NCBI GenBank assembly: GCA_038330145.1 | Contig: JBBQNR010000011.1 | Location: 1-54,654 of the forward strand | Direction: 5' to 3' | Origin: JBBQNR01 sp038330145 | Lineage (GTDB): Bacteria; Actinomycetota; Thermoleophilia; Solirubrobacterales; JBBDJG01 | DNA: 54,654 nucleotides | Part shown: positions 25,990-33,670 of the stretch, in pieces | How the letters are laid out: each line of letters starts with the position of its first letter | How positions within the stretch are numbered: the stretch's first letter is position 1 | Program-made: the position numbers and the translations under genes | Notes under the pieces: model-generated | What the model was told of the DNA's origin: nothing | The model's database searches: none | The model's input: only the letters and a program-made list of their open reading frames with translations

Positions 25990-27638
25990 GCGAGCCGGGG
26001 GCGATGAAGTGGTGGGGGTGGGGGGACCCCGCGCGAACGCCGCACCTGGCCCCGCGGGCGCTCTCCTCGCTGCGCCAGTTGCTGGGTGCCCCGGAGCGCC
26101 GCGCCGAGCCGGTGCCCCTGGGCGAGGTCCGGATCGGAGAGTCGCGCCTCTCCAAGCGAGCGCGCGCGAGCCTGGAGGGCGCCGTCGGATCGCAGCATCT
26201 GCACGACGATCGTGAGTCCCGCATCCTCCATGCCGCGGGCAAGGGATATCCGGACCTGATCCGGATGCGCTCCGGCGCCGCCGAGAACGCTCCCGACGCA
26301 GTCGTTTACCCGGCTTCGGAGGAAGAGGTGGTGAGTGTGCTCGGCGTCTGCGCGGCCGAGGGCGTGGCGGTCGTGCCCTTCGGCGGCGGCACCAGCGTCG
26401 TGGGCGGCGTGGAGCCGATCCGCGACGGCTTCGAGGCGCTGGTCTCGCTCGACCTCGGGCGCATGGCGCAGCTCTCGCGCGTCGACCGTCGGTCGCTGCT
26501 GGCCGAGCTCGGCCCGGGCCTTCGCGGCCCACAGGTGGAGGAGGCGCTCGGCCGCTCCGGCCTCACGCTGGGCCACTTCCCGCAGTCGTTCGAGTACGCG
26601 ACCGTCGGCGGCTGGGTGGCGACCCGATCGGCCGGACAGGCCTCGACCGGGTACGGCAAGATCGAGGAGATGGTCGTCGGCCTACGCTCGGTTAGCCCGG
26701 CGGGACCGGTGGAGCTGAAGGCGGTCCCGGCGAGCGCGGCCGGCCCGGACCTGCGCGAGCTGCTGGTCGGCTCAGAGGGTGTGCTCGGTGTCATAACGAG
26801 CGCCACCCTGAGGGTGCGCCCTGTTCCGGACCAGCGCCGCTACGAGGGCTGGATCTTCAAGAGCTTTCCCGAGGGGGCGGAGGCGTTCCGGCAACTCGAG
26901 CAGGAGGGCGCCGCCCCAGAGGTGGCCCGGCTCTCGGACGAGGTGGAGACGCTGGTCGCGCTCCAGCTTGCCGCCGGAAACTCGGTCGGCCGGCGGGCGG
27001 GCCGCGCCTACGTCAAGGCGCGGGGTTACGAGGGAGGCTGCCTGGCGATCCTCGGCTTCGAAGGAGACGCCTCCGGCATCGCGCGCCGCCGCGCCCATGC
27101 GGCTCGCATCATGCGTTCGGCGGGAGGCCTTGGATTGGGAACGCGGCCGGGCCGGGCCTGGGAACGCGGCCGCTTCGACGCGCCGTACCTGCGCGACGCG
27201 CTGCTCGACAACTGCATCATGGTCGAGACGCTTGAGACCGCCGGCACCTGGTCCGGATTGATGGACCTCTATGCCGCGGTCGGTCAGGCGATCCGCAAGG
27301 CGCTGGAGGAGCGCGGGACCCCGGCGCTGGTGATGTGCCACGTATCGCACCTCTACCGGAGCGGCGCGTCGCTCTACTTCAGCTTCTTCGCGGCCCAGGA
27401 GCAGGACACGGCGCTGGAGCAATGGCGGGCCGCCAAGTCGGCAGCCACCGACGCGATCGTCGCCGCAGGCGGAACGATCACCCACCATCATGCAGTCGGC
27501 CGCGATCACGCCGCCTGGCTACCGCGGGAGATCGGAACGGTTGGAGTGGACCTGATCAGGGCCGCCAAGCAGCACCTGGATCCGACCGGCATCCTAAATC
27601 CCGGCAAGCTACTGCCGGACGAAGGGGGAGAGGGATGA
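25986..27638 (+). CDS. FAD-binding oxidoreductase related to alkyldihydroxyacetonephosphate synthase
   Basis: A 550-residue flavoprotein of the vanillyl-alcohol-oxidase/PCMH group. The GTG at 25986 shares GTGA with the previous stop; ATG at 26004 (MKWWGWGD) is an alternative. Features typical of AGPS are the KWWGWG opening, YPDLIRMRSG, the FAD pyrophosphate loop VVPFGGGTSVVGG, SFEYATVGGWVATRSAGQAS (followed by TGYGKIEEMV), and the histidine run in ITHHHAVGRDHAAWLPRE. The end, HLDPTGILNPGKLLP, closes the cap domain. AGPS swaps the acyl chain of acyl-DHAP for a fatty alcohol to make ether lipids; bacterial relatives may do this or oxidise other substrates. It is coupled to a thioesterase. The superfamily is certain, true ether-lipid synthesis is inference. 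Confidence 0.8.
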   Translation: MSEPGAMKWWGWGDPARTPHLAPRALSSLRQLLGAPERRAEPVPLGEVRIGESRLSKRARASLEGAVGSQHLHDDRESRILHAAGKGYPDLIRMRSGAAENAPDAVVYPASEEEVVSVLGVCAAEGVAVVPFGGGTSVVGGVEPIRDGFEALVSLDLGRMAQLSRVDRRSLLAELGPGLRGPQVEEALGRSGLTLGHFPQSFEYATVGGWVATRSAGQASTGYGKIEEMVVGLRSVSPAGPVELKAVPASAAGPDLRELLVGSEGVLGVITSATLRVRPVPDQRRYEGWIFKSFPEGAEAFRQLEQEGAAPEVARLSDEVETLVALQLAAGNSVGRRAGRAYVKARGYEGGCLAILGFEGDASGIARRRAHAARIMRSAGGLGLGTRPGRAWERGRFDAPYLRDALLDNCIMVETLETAGTWSGLMDLYAAVGQAIRKALEERGTPALVMCHVSHLYRSGASLYFSFFAAQEQDTALEQWRAAKSAATDAIVAAGGTITHHHAVGRDHAAWLPREIGTVGVDLIRAAKQHLDPTGILNPGKLLPDEGGEG

Positions 27639-28072
27639 GCGAGGAGCAATCGCCGCAGATACTGGACCTCGACCAGACCATGGACGGAACGATCGGCACC
27701 GAGGTGCTCGAGGTCGGTGAGAACTTCATCAGCGGCCGCCTGCCCGTCTCCAATGCGGTGCGCCAACCCTACGGAATCGTCCACGGTGGGGCGATCGCGG
27801 CACTGGCCGAATCCCTGACCTCGATGGCGACGGCGCGAGTGGTCATGGAGCAGGGAAAGATCGCGATGGGCCAGGAGCTGAACGTCAGCTTCATGCGCCC
27901 GATAGCGAAGGGGCACGTCAACGCCTACTGCCGCGTCAGGCGCAGGGGCAGGACCGCCTGGAACTGGGAAGTCGAGGTCAACGACGACGACGGCCGCCTC
28001 TGCGCGCTGCTGCGCTCCACGATCGCCGTCCGGGACGCGCCCGCGCAGCCGTTTCCCGCCGCCGGCCGCTAG
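27635..28072 (+). CDS. PaaI-type hotdog-fold thioesterase
   Basis: A 145-residue acyl-CoA thioesterase-like protein. Its ATG overlaps the stop of the flavoprotein gene (ATGA), preceded by GGGGGAGAGG. The hotdog signature is HGGAIAALAESL with the conserved His-Gly-Gly (about residue 49) and the catalytic Glu/Asp position on the following helix. ELNVSFMRPIAKGHVNAYCR is the central beta strand pattern of the PaaI/YdiI group, whose members hydrolyse aromatic or medium-chain acyl-CoA thioesters. In this coupled set with SRPBCC and AGPS-like genes it may proofread acyl-CoA supply. Confidence 0.85.
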   Translation: MSEEQSPQILDLDQTMDGTIGTEVLEVGENFISGRLPVSNAVRQPYGIVHGGAIAALAESLTSMATARVVMEQGKIAMGQELNVSFMRPIAKGHVNAYCRVRRRGRTAWNWEVEVNDDDGRLCALLRSTIAVRDAPAQPFPAAGR

Positions 28073-28081
28073 CCGGAGACT

Positions 28082-28098
28082 GGGGAGGAGGCGCAATC
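28082..28098 (+). promoter_or_regulatory. Strong Shine-Dalgarno facing an ATC codon
   Basis: GGGGAGGAGG at 28082-28091 is followed, four bases later, by ATC at 28096-28098. No ATG, GTG or TTG lies in the DUF72 frame between here and well inside the conserved domain, and none lies upstream in that frame back to about 27841. The site therefore points to initiation at ATC or another near-cognate codon. Confidence 0.6.
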
Positions 28099-28812
28099 GC
28101 CCTCCACGTCGGAACCTCGGGCTGGGCCTACAAGGAGTGGAAGGGGAGCTTCTATCCGGAGCGCCTGCCACAGAGCCGCTTCCTCGAGCACTATGGCAAG
28201 CTCCTCAACGCCTGCGAGGTGAACGCCACCTTCTACCGCGTGCAGCCACGCTCGGCGGGCGAGAGCTGGGCCGCCGCCGTGCCGGACGATTTCCGCTTCG
28301 CGATCAAGGCGCACCGCATGGTGACGTACCGCAAGCGGATCGTCGTCGAGCTGGCGCGCGAGTGGCTGGCCCGCTTTCTCGAGCCGCTCGAGCCGCTGCG
28401 GGCGCAGGGCAGGTTGGGATGCATGCTGCTGCAGTTCCCCGCCTTCGTCGAGCCCGATCAGCCGGCCCTGGTGGAGATGCTCTCGGCGCTACCGGCCGAG
28501 ATCCCGTTTGCGTGCGAGTTTCGCAACGACGGCTGGTCCCCGGACGTGAGTGACGAGCTGGCCCGGCAGGGCGGCACGGTCTGCGTCACGGAGATGCTCG
28601 GTGAGGCGCCCGATTCTCTGCCGCCGGGTCCGATCGCGTACGTGCGCCTGAAGGGGGAGCGCTACTCGGACCAGGCGCGTGCCCGCTGGCGCGAGCTGCT
28701 GCACGGCGAGGCCGAGCAGCGGGACGTGTACGTCTTCGCCAAGCACAAGCAGGTGGCGGCCGACGATCCGCATACAGGCCCCGGCCTGGCGCGCTGGCTG
28801 CTCAGCCGCTGA
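28096..28812 (+). CDS. DUF72 family protein with apparent non-standard start codon
   Basis: A 238-residue protein if read from ATC at 28096. The family always begins with a short strand and GTSGW, seen here as LHVGTSGWAYKEWKGSFYPE; the first ATG in frame (28219) would remove that whole conserved part. Other family features are NATFYRVQPRSAGESWA, FRFAIKAHRMVTYRKR, LLQFPAF, FACEFRNDGW and AYVRLKGERYSD. DUF72 proteins have a TIM-barrel fold and no established function. The gene follows the thioesterase by 23 bases and overlaps the convergent nadE gene by 11 bases. The alternative explanation for the missing start is a base error in the sequence. Confidence 0.75.
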   Translation: MALHVGTSGWAYKEWKGSFYPERLPQSRFLEHYGKLLNACEVNATFYRVQPRSAGESWAAAVPDDFRFAIKAHRMVTYRKRIVVELAREWLARFLEPLEPLRAQGRLGCMLLQFPAFVEPDQPALVEMLSALPAEIPFACEFRNDGWSPDVSDELARQGGTVCVTEMLGEAPDSLPPGPIAYVRLKGERYSDQARARWRELLHGEAEQRDVYVFAKHKQVAADDPHTGPGLARWLLSR

Positions 28813-30538
28813 AGCGGTTCGTGATCGGCAGCCTTCGGTCGCGACCGAAGGCGCGCTGGCTGATCCTGATCCCGGGCGGAGCCTGACGGCGCTTGTACTC
28901 GGCGCGGTCGACCATCCGTATCACCTCTTCGACGACCCGCTCGGGAAAGCCGCGCCGTACGAGCTGCTCACGGCCCTGGTCCTCCTCGACGTAGGCCTCC
29001 AGGATCGAGTCCAGAAGGTCGTAGGGCGGCAGCGTGTCGTCGTCACGCTGATCCTGCTTCAGCTCGGCCGAGGGCGCCCGCTCCAGCACGGAGGCCGGCA
29101 GGAGGTCGCCGCCGGCCCGCTCGTTGCGATAGCGGGCGAGGCGGTAGACCCAGGTCTTGAAGACGTCCTTCAGCACGGCGAAGCCACCCGCCATGTCGCC
29201 GTAGAGCGTCGTGTACCCGACCGAGTACTCGCTCTTGTTGCCGGTCGTCAGCACAAGCCAGCCGAACTTGTTCGAGAGCGCCATCAGCAGGTTGCCGCGG
29301 ATGCGGGCCTGGATGTTCTCCTCCGCGATGCCGGGCTCCGTGCCCTCGAACACCTCCGCCAGCGTCCTCTTGTACGCGTTCATGGGCCTGTCGAGCGGGA
29401 GCTCGAACTGCTCCACCCCCAGGTTGGAGGCGATCCGGCGGGCGTCCTTCTGTGTTTCCTCGGAGGAGTAGGGAGAGGGCATCACCGCGCACACGACGCG
29501 GTCGGCGCCGAGCGCGTCCACCGCGACCAGCGCGGTCAGCGCTGAGTCGATGCCGCCCGACAACCCGATCAGCACACGGTCGAAGCCGTTCTTGTCGACG
29601 TAGTCGCGCACTCCCAGCACCAGCGCCGCGTACATCTCCTCGTCCGGTTCCATCGGCTTGGCCCGAGGGCCACCGACCTCCAGCGGCTCGGCGCGGCCGA
29701 CGGCGTCGAGCTCGGCGAGCATCACCACCTCAGGCCGGCGCCGCCGAACGCTCGGGCGGTGCCGAGCGTCTCGCAGGCGTGCGGCGTAGACGGTCGAGGG
29801 ATCGATGTCGCAGACGATCAGCTCCTCCTCGAACTGGGCACCGCGCGCGACGAGCTCGCCGTCCTGGTCCACGACCAGGCTGTGCCCATCGAAGACCAGC
29901 TCGTCCTGGCCGCCGACGACGTTGCAGTAGACGATGTAGGAGAGATAGTCGCGAGCCCGCTGCACCAGCATTCGCTCCCGCTCCATGCCCTTGCCGTGGT
30001 GGTAGGGCGAGGCGGAGATGTTGACGAGCAGCTCGGCGCCCGCGAGCGCCTCCTCGCTGGCCGGTGGCCCGGGCTCCCATACGTCCTCACAGACGGAGAG
30101 GCCGACGGTGACGCCGTTTACGCGCACCACGGCCGGCCCTCCGCCGGCCTGAAAGTAGCGCTGCTCGTCGAAGACCCCGTAGTTGGGCAGCGACATCTTG
30201 CGGTAGACCCCCCTGATCTCGCCCTCGGTGAGCACCGCGAGGCTGTTGTAGACGTCCTCGGCGGGCTCCGCAAAGCCGACCAGCACGACGATGTCCCAGA
30301 CGTCGGCCGCGATCTCGGACAGCGCCTGCATTCCCGCCGACAGAAAGTGCGTCTTCAGCAGCAGGTCCTCCGGCGGGTAGCCGTTGATCGCCAGCTCCGG
30401 GAAGACGGCGAGATGCGCGCCGCTCTGCCGTGCGCGCGCTATCTGCTCTCGGATCGAGGCACTGTTGCCGTCGATGTCCCCGACCGTGGGATCCATCTGG
30501 GCGAGGGCCACTCGCAGCGGCTGTGCCTGTCCGTACAT
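28802..30538 (-). CDS. nadE: Glutamine-dependent NAD+ synthetase
   Basis: A 578-residue two-domain enzyme that amidates deamido-NAD+ to NAD+ using ammonia from glutamine. The N-terminal nitrilase-type glutaminase has the Glu-Lys-Cys triad: Glu in FPELAINGYPPED, Lys in YRKMSLPNYGVFDE, Cys in GLSVCEDVWEPG. The synthetase domain begins after a linker with the ATP pyrophosphatase loop LIGLSGGIDSALTALVAVDA and ends with LPPYDLLDSILEAYVEEDQ and GIRISQRAFGRDRRLPITNR. Length is in the normal range for the actinobacterial short form (about 560-680). ATG is preceded by TAGAAT seven bases upstream and only AAGGGC as a possible ribosome site, so the transcript may be leaderless. Confidence 0.95.
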   Translation of the reverse strand: MYGQAQPLRVALAQMDPTVGDIDGNSASIREQIARARQSGAHLAVFPELAINGYPPEDLLLKTHFLSAGMQALSEIAADVWDIVVLVGFAEPAEDVYNSLAVLTEGEIRGVYRKMSLPNYGVFDEQRYFQAGGGPAVVRVNGVTVGLSVCEDVWEPGPPASEEALAGAELLVNISASPYHHGKGMERERMLVQRARDYLSYIVYCNVVGGQDELVFDGHSLVVDQDGELVARGAQFEEELIVCDIDPSTVYAARLRDARHRPSVRRRRPEVVMLAELDAVGRAEPLEVGGPRAKPMEPDEEMYAALVLGVRDYVDKNGFDRVLIGLSGGIDSALTALVAVDALGADRVVCAVMPSPYSSEETQKDARRIASNLGVEQFELPLDRPMNAYKRTLAEVFEGTEPGIAEENIQARIRGNLLMALSNKFGWLVLTTGNKSEYSVGYTTLYGDMAGGFAVLKDVFKTWVYRLARYRNERAGGDLLPASVLERAPSAELKQDQRDDDTLPPYDLLDSILEAYVEEDQGREQLVRRGFPERVVEEVIRMVDRAEYKRRQAPPGIRISQRAFGRDRRLPITNRFSG

Positions 30539-30545
30539 GCCCTTG

Positions 30546-30551
30546 ATTCTA
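30546..30551 (-). promoter_or_regulatory. Candidate -10 (TAGAAT) for nadE
   Basis: On the minus strand TAGAAT lies 7 bases before the nadE ATG, a spacing at which transcription would begin at the start codon. It is close to the consensus TATAAT. Confidence 0.5.
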
Positions 30552-30670
30552 CGGTCGGCCGGGTTTGGCCCCCGCCCTGCAGGCCCGCCTGCAAACCCCC
30601 TCCCGACACCGGGCCGGTGGCCCGGGACGAAGGCGCTCAGGCGGTACTGGCGGTCCTTCTCGGCCGCTAG

Positions 30671-30722
30671 GGCCTCCCCGGAGGCCGCCGTTCCCGTGAA
30701 ACGTTTTGAGCAGGGCCGCTAG
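30671..30722. repeat. Dispersed palindromic element, copy C, with GC hairpin
   Basis: A perfect inverted repeat GGCCTCC/GGAGGCC (30671-30677 with 30680-30686) is followed by the palindrome AAACGTTT (30699-30706) and then GAGCAGGGCCGCTAG. The right end overlaps the stop codon of the minus-strand RsbW-like gene (30719-30721). Compared with copies A and B the palindrome has changed on both arms together (GAACGTTC to AAACGTTT). Confidence 0.6.
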
Positions 30723-31564
30723 GACTCGCTGCTGAGCCTGACCTGCAGGTACTCGCCGTCCGAGCCGGGCACGACGCCGATCTCCTCTGCCAGGTCCTCG
30801 ATCGAGCGCTCCAGCCCCGGCAGCTCCATCGCGCGCAGCAGCCTTTCCGCACCGCCCTCCACAAGCGGGCCGACGCTAAGGTCGATCTTGTGGTCGCCGT
30901 CCTGGAAGGTGACCTCCACCAACCTGCCGGGGATGCAGGCGCTGACGTTGGCCGAGATGGCGTCGGTCACGAGCACCGCGTCGGAGAGCCGGTCGAGCGA
31001 GAAATCGGCACGCGCTGCCAGCATCGCCGTCAGGCGGCCGAGCACGGGGGCCATGAAAGGACCGGGGGTGATGGCCACACCGGCCGCCTGGTCCGAGCGG
31101 TCCGTCGGCGGGTCCGGAGCCTGGGCCGAAACGGAGCCGTTGACCCCTGCCGCGGCCTCGCCGTCCTCCTTCAGCATGAAGACCATCCTGACCTCGATGC
31201 CGCGATCTCCGCCGCCGACGATCTCGAACCTGTCGCTGAGGGCCGCGATCAGCGGCAGCCCCAGGCCCGGAGAGGTCTCGTCGGGGTCGGCCGGCCGCGG
31301 CAGCATGCCGTTGCCGTAGTCGCGCACGACGATCACGACGCGCTCGCGATCGGGGTCCGCCTCGACCTCGAGCGTCCCGTCGCCGGCGTCCGAGTACGCG
31401 TGCAGCACCACGTTGTTACAGGCTTCCGTGACGGCGGTCTTGATGTCTGCCAGAAGAGTCGGCTCGACCTGCATCACGTCGCCGATGCCCGACAGCGCCT
31501 GCCGCACCAGTGCGACGTTCTCCGGCTTCGCCGGCAGCCTCAGTTGTAATTCCGCGTCATTCAT
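30719..31564 (-). CDS. RsbW/SpoIIAB-like serine kinase anti-sigma factor with extra C-terminal half
   Basis: A 281-residue protein. Residues 1 to about 130 form a GHKL ATPase domain: N-box in KTAVTEACNNVVLHAY, G1 in VVRDYGNGMLPRP, G2 in SPGLGLPLIAALSDRFE. Such proteins bind a sigma factor and phosphorylate an anti-anti-sigma STAS protein, which is encoded immediately upstream and overlaps this gene by 4 bases (ATGA). After a linker rich in Ala/Pro/Asp, residues about 165-281 look like a second, degenerate ATPase-like fold (SLDRLSDAVLVTDAISANVS) lacking the N-box and glycine motifs. Ordinary RsbW is about 130-160 residues, so this is nearly double. No sigma factor gene is adjacent. Confidence 0.8.
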   Translation of the reverse strand: MNDAELQLRLPAKPENVALVRQALSGIGDVMQVEPTLLADIKTAVTEACNNVVLHAYSDAGDGTLEVEADPDRERVVIVVRDYGNGMLPRPADPDETSPGLGLPLIAALSDRFEIVGGGDRGIEVRMVFMLKEDGEAAAGVNGSVSAQAPDPPTDRSDQAAGVAITPGPFMAPVLGRLTAMLAARADFSLDRLSDAVLVTDAISANVSACIPGRLVEVTFQDGDHKIDLSVGPLVEGGAERLLRAMELPGLERSIEDLAEEIGVVPGSDGEYLQVRLSSES

Positions 31565-31932
31565 GACGCAGCCTTGGCCGACCGGGCGGTTTGGAGCGCC
31601 TCCTCTCGGCTGCCAAGAACCGGGAAGATCGGCATCAGGCCCGTCACCTCGAGGATCCGCCGCACCCCGGGGCCCTCGCTGCCGTCCAGAGCGACCGCGA
31701 AGCCCAGACCCTCGCCCTCGGCCTCACGGCGAGCCTCCAGCAGCACCCTCAGGATCGAGGAGTCGACGAAGGTGGCCGGCGTCAGATCGACGACGAAAGC
31801 TGAATTCTCCGCCACCACCGCCTGCAGCTGGTCCCGCAGCGTGGGGGCGGTGTAGACGTCGTGCTCGCCGATCACTTTGACCACGACCACGCCGTCGTCG
31901 CTGCGATCGAGCTCGATCCGGTTCGGCTCCAC
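31561..31932 (-). CDS. STAS-domain anti-sigma factor antagonist
   Basis: A 123-residue RsbV/SpoIIAA-like protein. The GTG at 31932 gives MEPNRIELDRSDDGVVVVKV; the same frame stays open much further through the amtB region, but that is shadow. The STAS core has GEHDVYTAPTLRDQLQAV, then VVDLTPATFVDSSILRVLLE, where the serine pair of DSS is the phosphorylation site used by the partner kinase. Dephosphorylated STAS protein displaces the sigma factor from the RsbW-like protein encoded next. The TATTCT hexamer six bases upstream and the lack of a ribosome site suggest a leaderless start. Confidence 0.88.
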   Translation of the reverse strand: MEPNRIELDRSDDGVVVVKVIGEHDVYTAPTLRDQLQAVVAENSAFVVDLTPATFVDSSILRVLLEARREAEGEGLGFAVALDGSEGPGVRRILEVTGLMPIFPVLGSREEALQTARSAKAAS

Positions 31933-31938
31933 GGACGC

Positions 31939-31944
31939 AGAATA
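31939..31944 (-). promoter_or_regulatory. Candidate -10 (TATTCT) for the STAS-rsbW pair
   Basis: On the minus strand TATTCT ends 6 bases before the GTG of the STAS gene. There is no purine-rich site between them, so a leaderless transcript is likely. Confidence 0.45.
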
Positions 31945-32006
31945 CCCATCTGCCGCCCGGTTCTGGGGTTTGACCTCCGGCTCGAGGGCTGCCCGTCCAT
32001 GGGTGG

Positions 32007-33320
32007 TTATGTGGGTTGGGCGACCACCCGCTCCCCCTCGATACCGGCCTCCGGCGTGACGAGGATCGCGCCCTCGCCCGTCGCGTAGGCCTCCTCGCCG
32101 TGCTCGACCACGTCCAGGCCGAGCGCCTCTTGGCGCTCCGTCACGCGCAGCGGCATCAGGAGCCCCATCACCCGCAGGATCACGAACGTCGCCACGAAAG
32201 CATAGGCAGGAGCCGCGATCGCAGCCAGTGCCTGCTGCCCGAGCTGGCCGGCATCGCCGTAGGCCAGGCCGTCCGCCACGCCGTTCCACGACATCTGGGC
32301 GAAGAACCCGATGAAGAGGATGCCGGTGAAGCCCGCGACCCCGTGCGCGGCGAGAACGTCGAGCGTCTCGTCCACCCTCGTCCTTGGCCGCAGGACGATG
32401 ACAGCGTAGGCCGGAAGCGCACCGACCACCCCGAGCACCATCGCCCACCCCGGGCTGACGAATCCGCCTGCGGGCGTGATCGCCACGCAGCCGACGATGA
32501 TCGCGGTCGCCGCACCGATCGCGGTGATTTGCCTGCCACGAATGTAATCCAGCACGAACCAGGTGATCAGCGTGCAGGCCGGGCACAGAAGGGTGTTCGT
32601 GAACGCGAGCACGCTCGGATTGCCGGTCGAGAAGCCGCTCCCGCCGTTGAAGCCGAACCAGCCGAACCAGAGCAGTCCGGCGCCGAGCAGCACATAGACC
32701 GCGTTGTGTGGCAGCAGCGCCTGGCGCCCGTAGTCCTTTCGTGCCCCCACCACCAGCGCGGCCGCGAGCGCCGAGAAGCCGGAGCCCATCTCGACCGGCA
32801 CGCCGCCGGCGAAGTCGAGCGTTCCGCCCTCGAGCAGCCAGCCGCCACCGAAGGCCCAGTGCGCCATCACCGAGTAGACGAGCACCGACCACACGGCCGC
32901 GAATATGAGGAAGGCGCCGAAGCGCATCCGCTCGACGACTGCTCCCGACACGAGAGCGGTCGTGATGATGCAGAAGGTGGCCTGGAAGGCCATGAAGACC
33001 AGATGCGGGATCGTCGTCCCCTCGCGGGGTGCGAAGGTGACGTCCTTCAGGCCCACATGGCCAAGGCCGCCGATCAGGTCGCCGGTCCCGTCGAACGCCA
33101 GGGAATAGCCCACGGCCGCCCACGTGACGGTGGCGACCGCGATCGCGGCGATGCACATCATGAAGGTGTTGAGGGTGTTCTTCGCGCGCACGAGGCCCGC
33201 ATAGAAGAGCCCGAGGGCGGGCGTCATCAAGAGAACGAGCGCGGTTGCGACCAGCATCCAGGCCGTGTCACCCGTGTCCACCTCGCCGACCTGCGCGAAG
33301 AGCAGCGGAAGATCGATCAT
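32007..33320 (-). CDS. amtB: Ammonium transporter with Glu in place of the first pore histidine
   Basis: A 437-residue Amt/Mep channel-like transporter with about eleven membrane segments. Conserved parts are MTPALGLFYAGLVRAKNTLN, AFQATFCIITTALVSGAVVE (gate Phe), WAFGGGWLLEGGTLDFAGG with the essential Asp169, and WFGFNGGSGFS. The pore twin-histidine pair is altered: the usual VVHINAG is VEMGSG, so Glu177 replaces the first His, while the second His is kept in LAAHGVAGFTG (His326). The C-terminal tail (VTERQEALGLDVVEHGEEAY) carries the PII-binding region. Its ATG overlaps the stop of glnK by 4 bases, so glnK is the first gene of the pair. Glu at this site is known in some fungal Mep proteins, where it changes transport properties. 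Confidence 0.93.
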   Translation of the reverse strand: MIDLPLLFAQVGEVDTGDTAWMLVATALVLLMTPALGLFYAGLVRAKNTLNTFMMCIAAIAVATVTWAAVGYSLAFDGTGDLIGGLGHVGLKDVTFAPREGTTIPHLVFMAFQATFCIITTALVSGAVVERMRFGAFLIFAAVWSVLVYSVMAHWAFGGGWLLEGGTLDFAGGVPVEMGSGFSALAAALVVGARKDYGRQALLPHNAVYVLLGAGLLWFGWFGFNGGSGFSTGNPSVLAFTNTLLCPACTLITWFVLDYIRGRQITAIGAATAIIVGCVAITPAGGFVSPGWAMVLGVVGALPAYAVIVLRPRTRVDETLDVLAAHGVAGFTGILFIGFFAQMSWNGVADGLAYGDAGQLGQQALAAIAAPAYAFVATFVILRVMGLLMPLRVTERQEALGLDVVEHGEEAYATGEGAILVTPEAGIEGERVVAQPT

Positions 33321-33670
33321 GAGGCCACCGGAGTCACGGCGCCGTGGTCGGTCTCACCCGTGCGGATGCGGACCGCCCGCTCCATCGGCAGCACGAAGAT
33401 CTTGCCGTCGCCGACCTCACCGGTCCGGCCGCCCTCGCAGAGAGCGTCGATCGCCGGCTGGACGAAGGGGTCGGATACTGCGATCTCGAAGCGGACCTTG
33501 TCGGAGAGGCCCACCTTCACGGTGGTGCCGCGGTAGGTCTCCACACGGTCGAACTCACCGCCGTGCCCCTGGACCCGGCTCATAGAAAAGCCGCGCACGT
33601 CGGCGCGGTAGAGGGCCTCCAGGACATCGTTCGCCTTCTCAGGCCGCACGATGCCGATCACGAGTTTCAC
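33317..33670 (-). CDS. glnK: PII nitrogen-regulatory protein GlnK lacking Tyr51
   Basis: A 117-residue PII protein starting with VKLVIGIVRPEKANDVLEAL at a GTG preceded by AAGGAG. Numbering matches E. coli GlnK without gaps: Tyr46 in ETYRG, Lys58 in DKVRFE, the B-loop TGEVGDGKIFV (Thr83-Gly84), and Arg101/Arg103 in AVRIRTGE. Position 51 in the T-loop is Val (YRGTTVKV) where uridylylated or adenylylated PII proteins have Tyr in YRGAEY. The loop still has the length needed to plug an Amt pore, and amtB is coupled behind it. It is therefore expected to sense ATP/ADP and 2-oxoglutarate but not to be modified at the usual site. The C-terminal tail after RTGETDHG is slightly extended. Confidence 0.93.
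   Translation of the reverse strand: MKLVIGIVRPEKANDVLEALYRADVRGFSMSRVQGHGGEFDRVETYRGTTVKVGLSDKVRFEIAVSDPFVQPAIDALCEGGRTGEVGDGKIFVLPMERAVRIRTGETDHGAVTPVAS

Noticed and set aside
28219..28812. DUF72 gene starting at the first in-frame ATG
   Set aside because: It would lose the GTSGW motif and the first strand of the barrel, which are present and intact upstream.
31933..33156. Upstream extension of the STAS gene frame (total 531 residues)
   Set aside because: The extension lies out of frame within amtB, is Arg/Gly-rich shadow, and a TATTCT/GTG start explains the 123-residue STAS protein.
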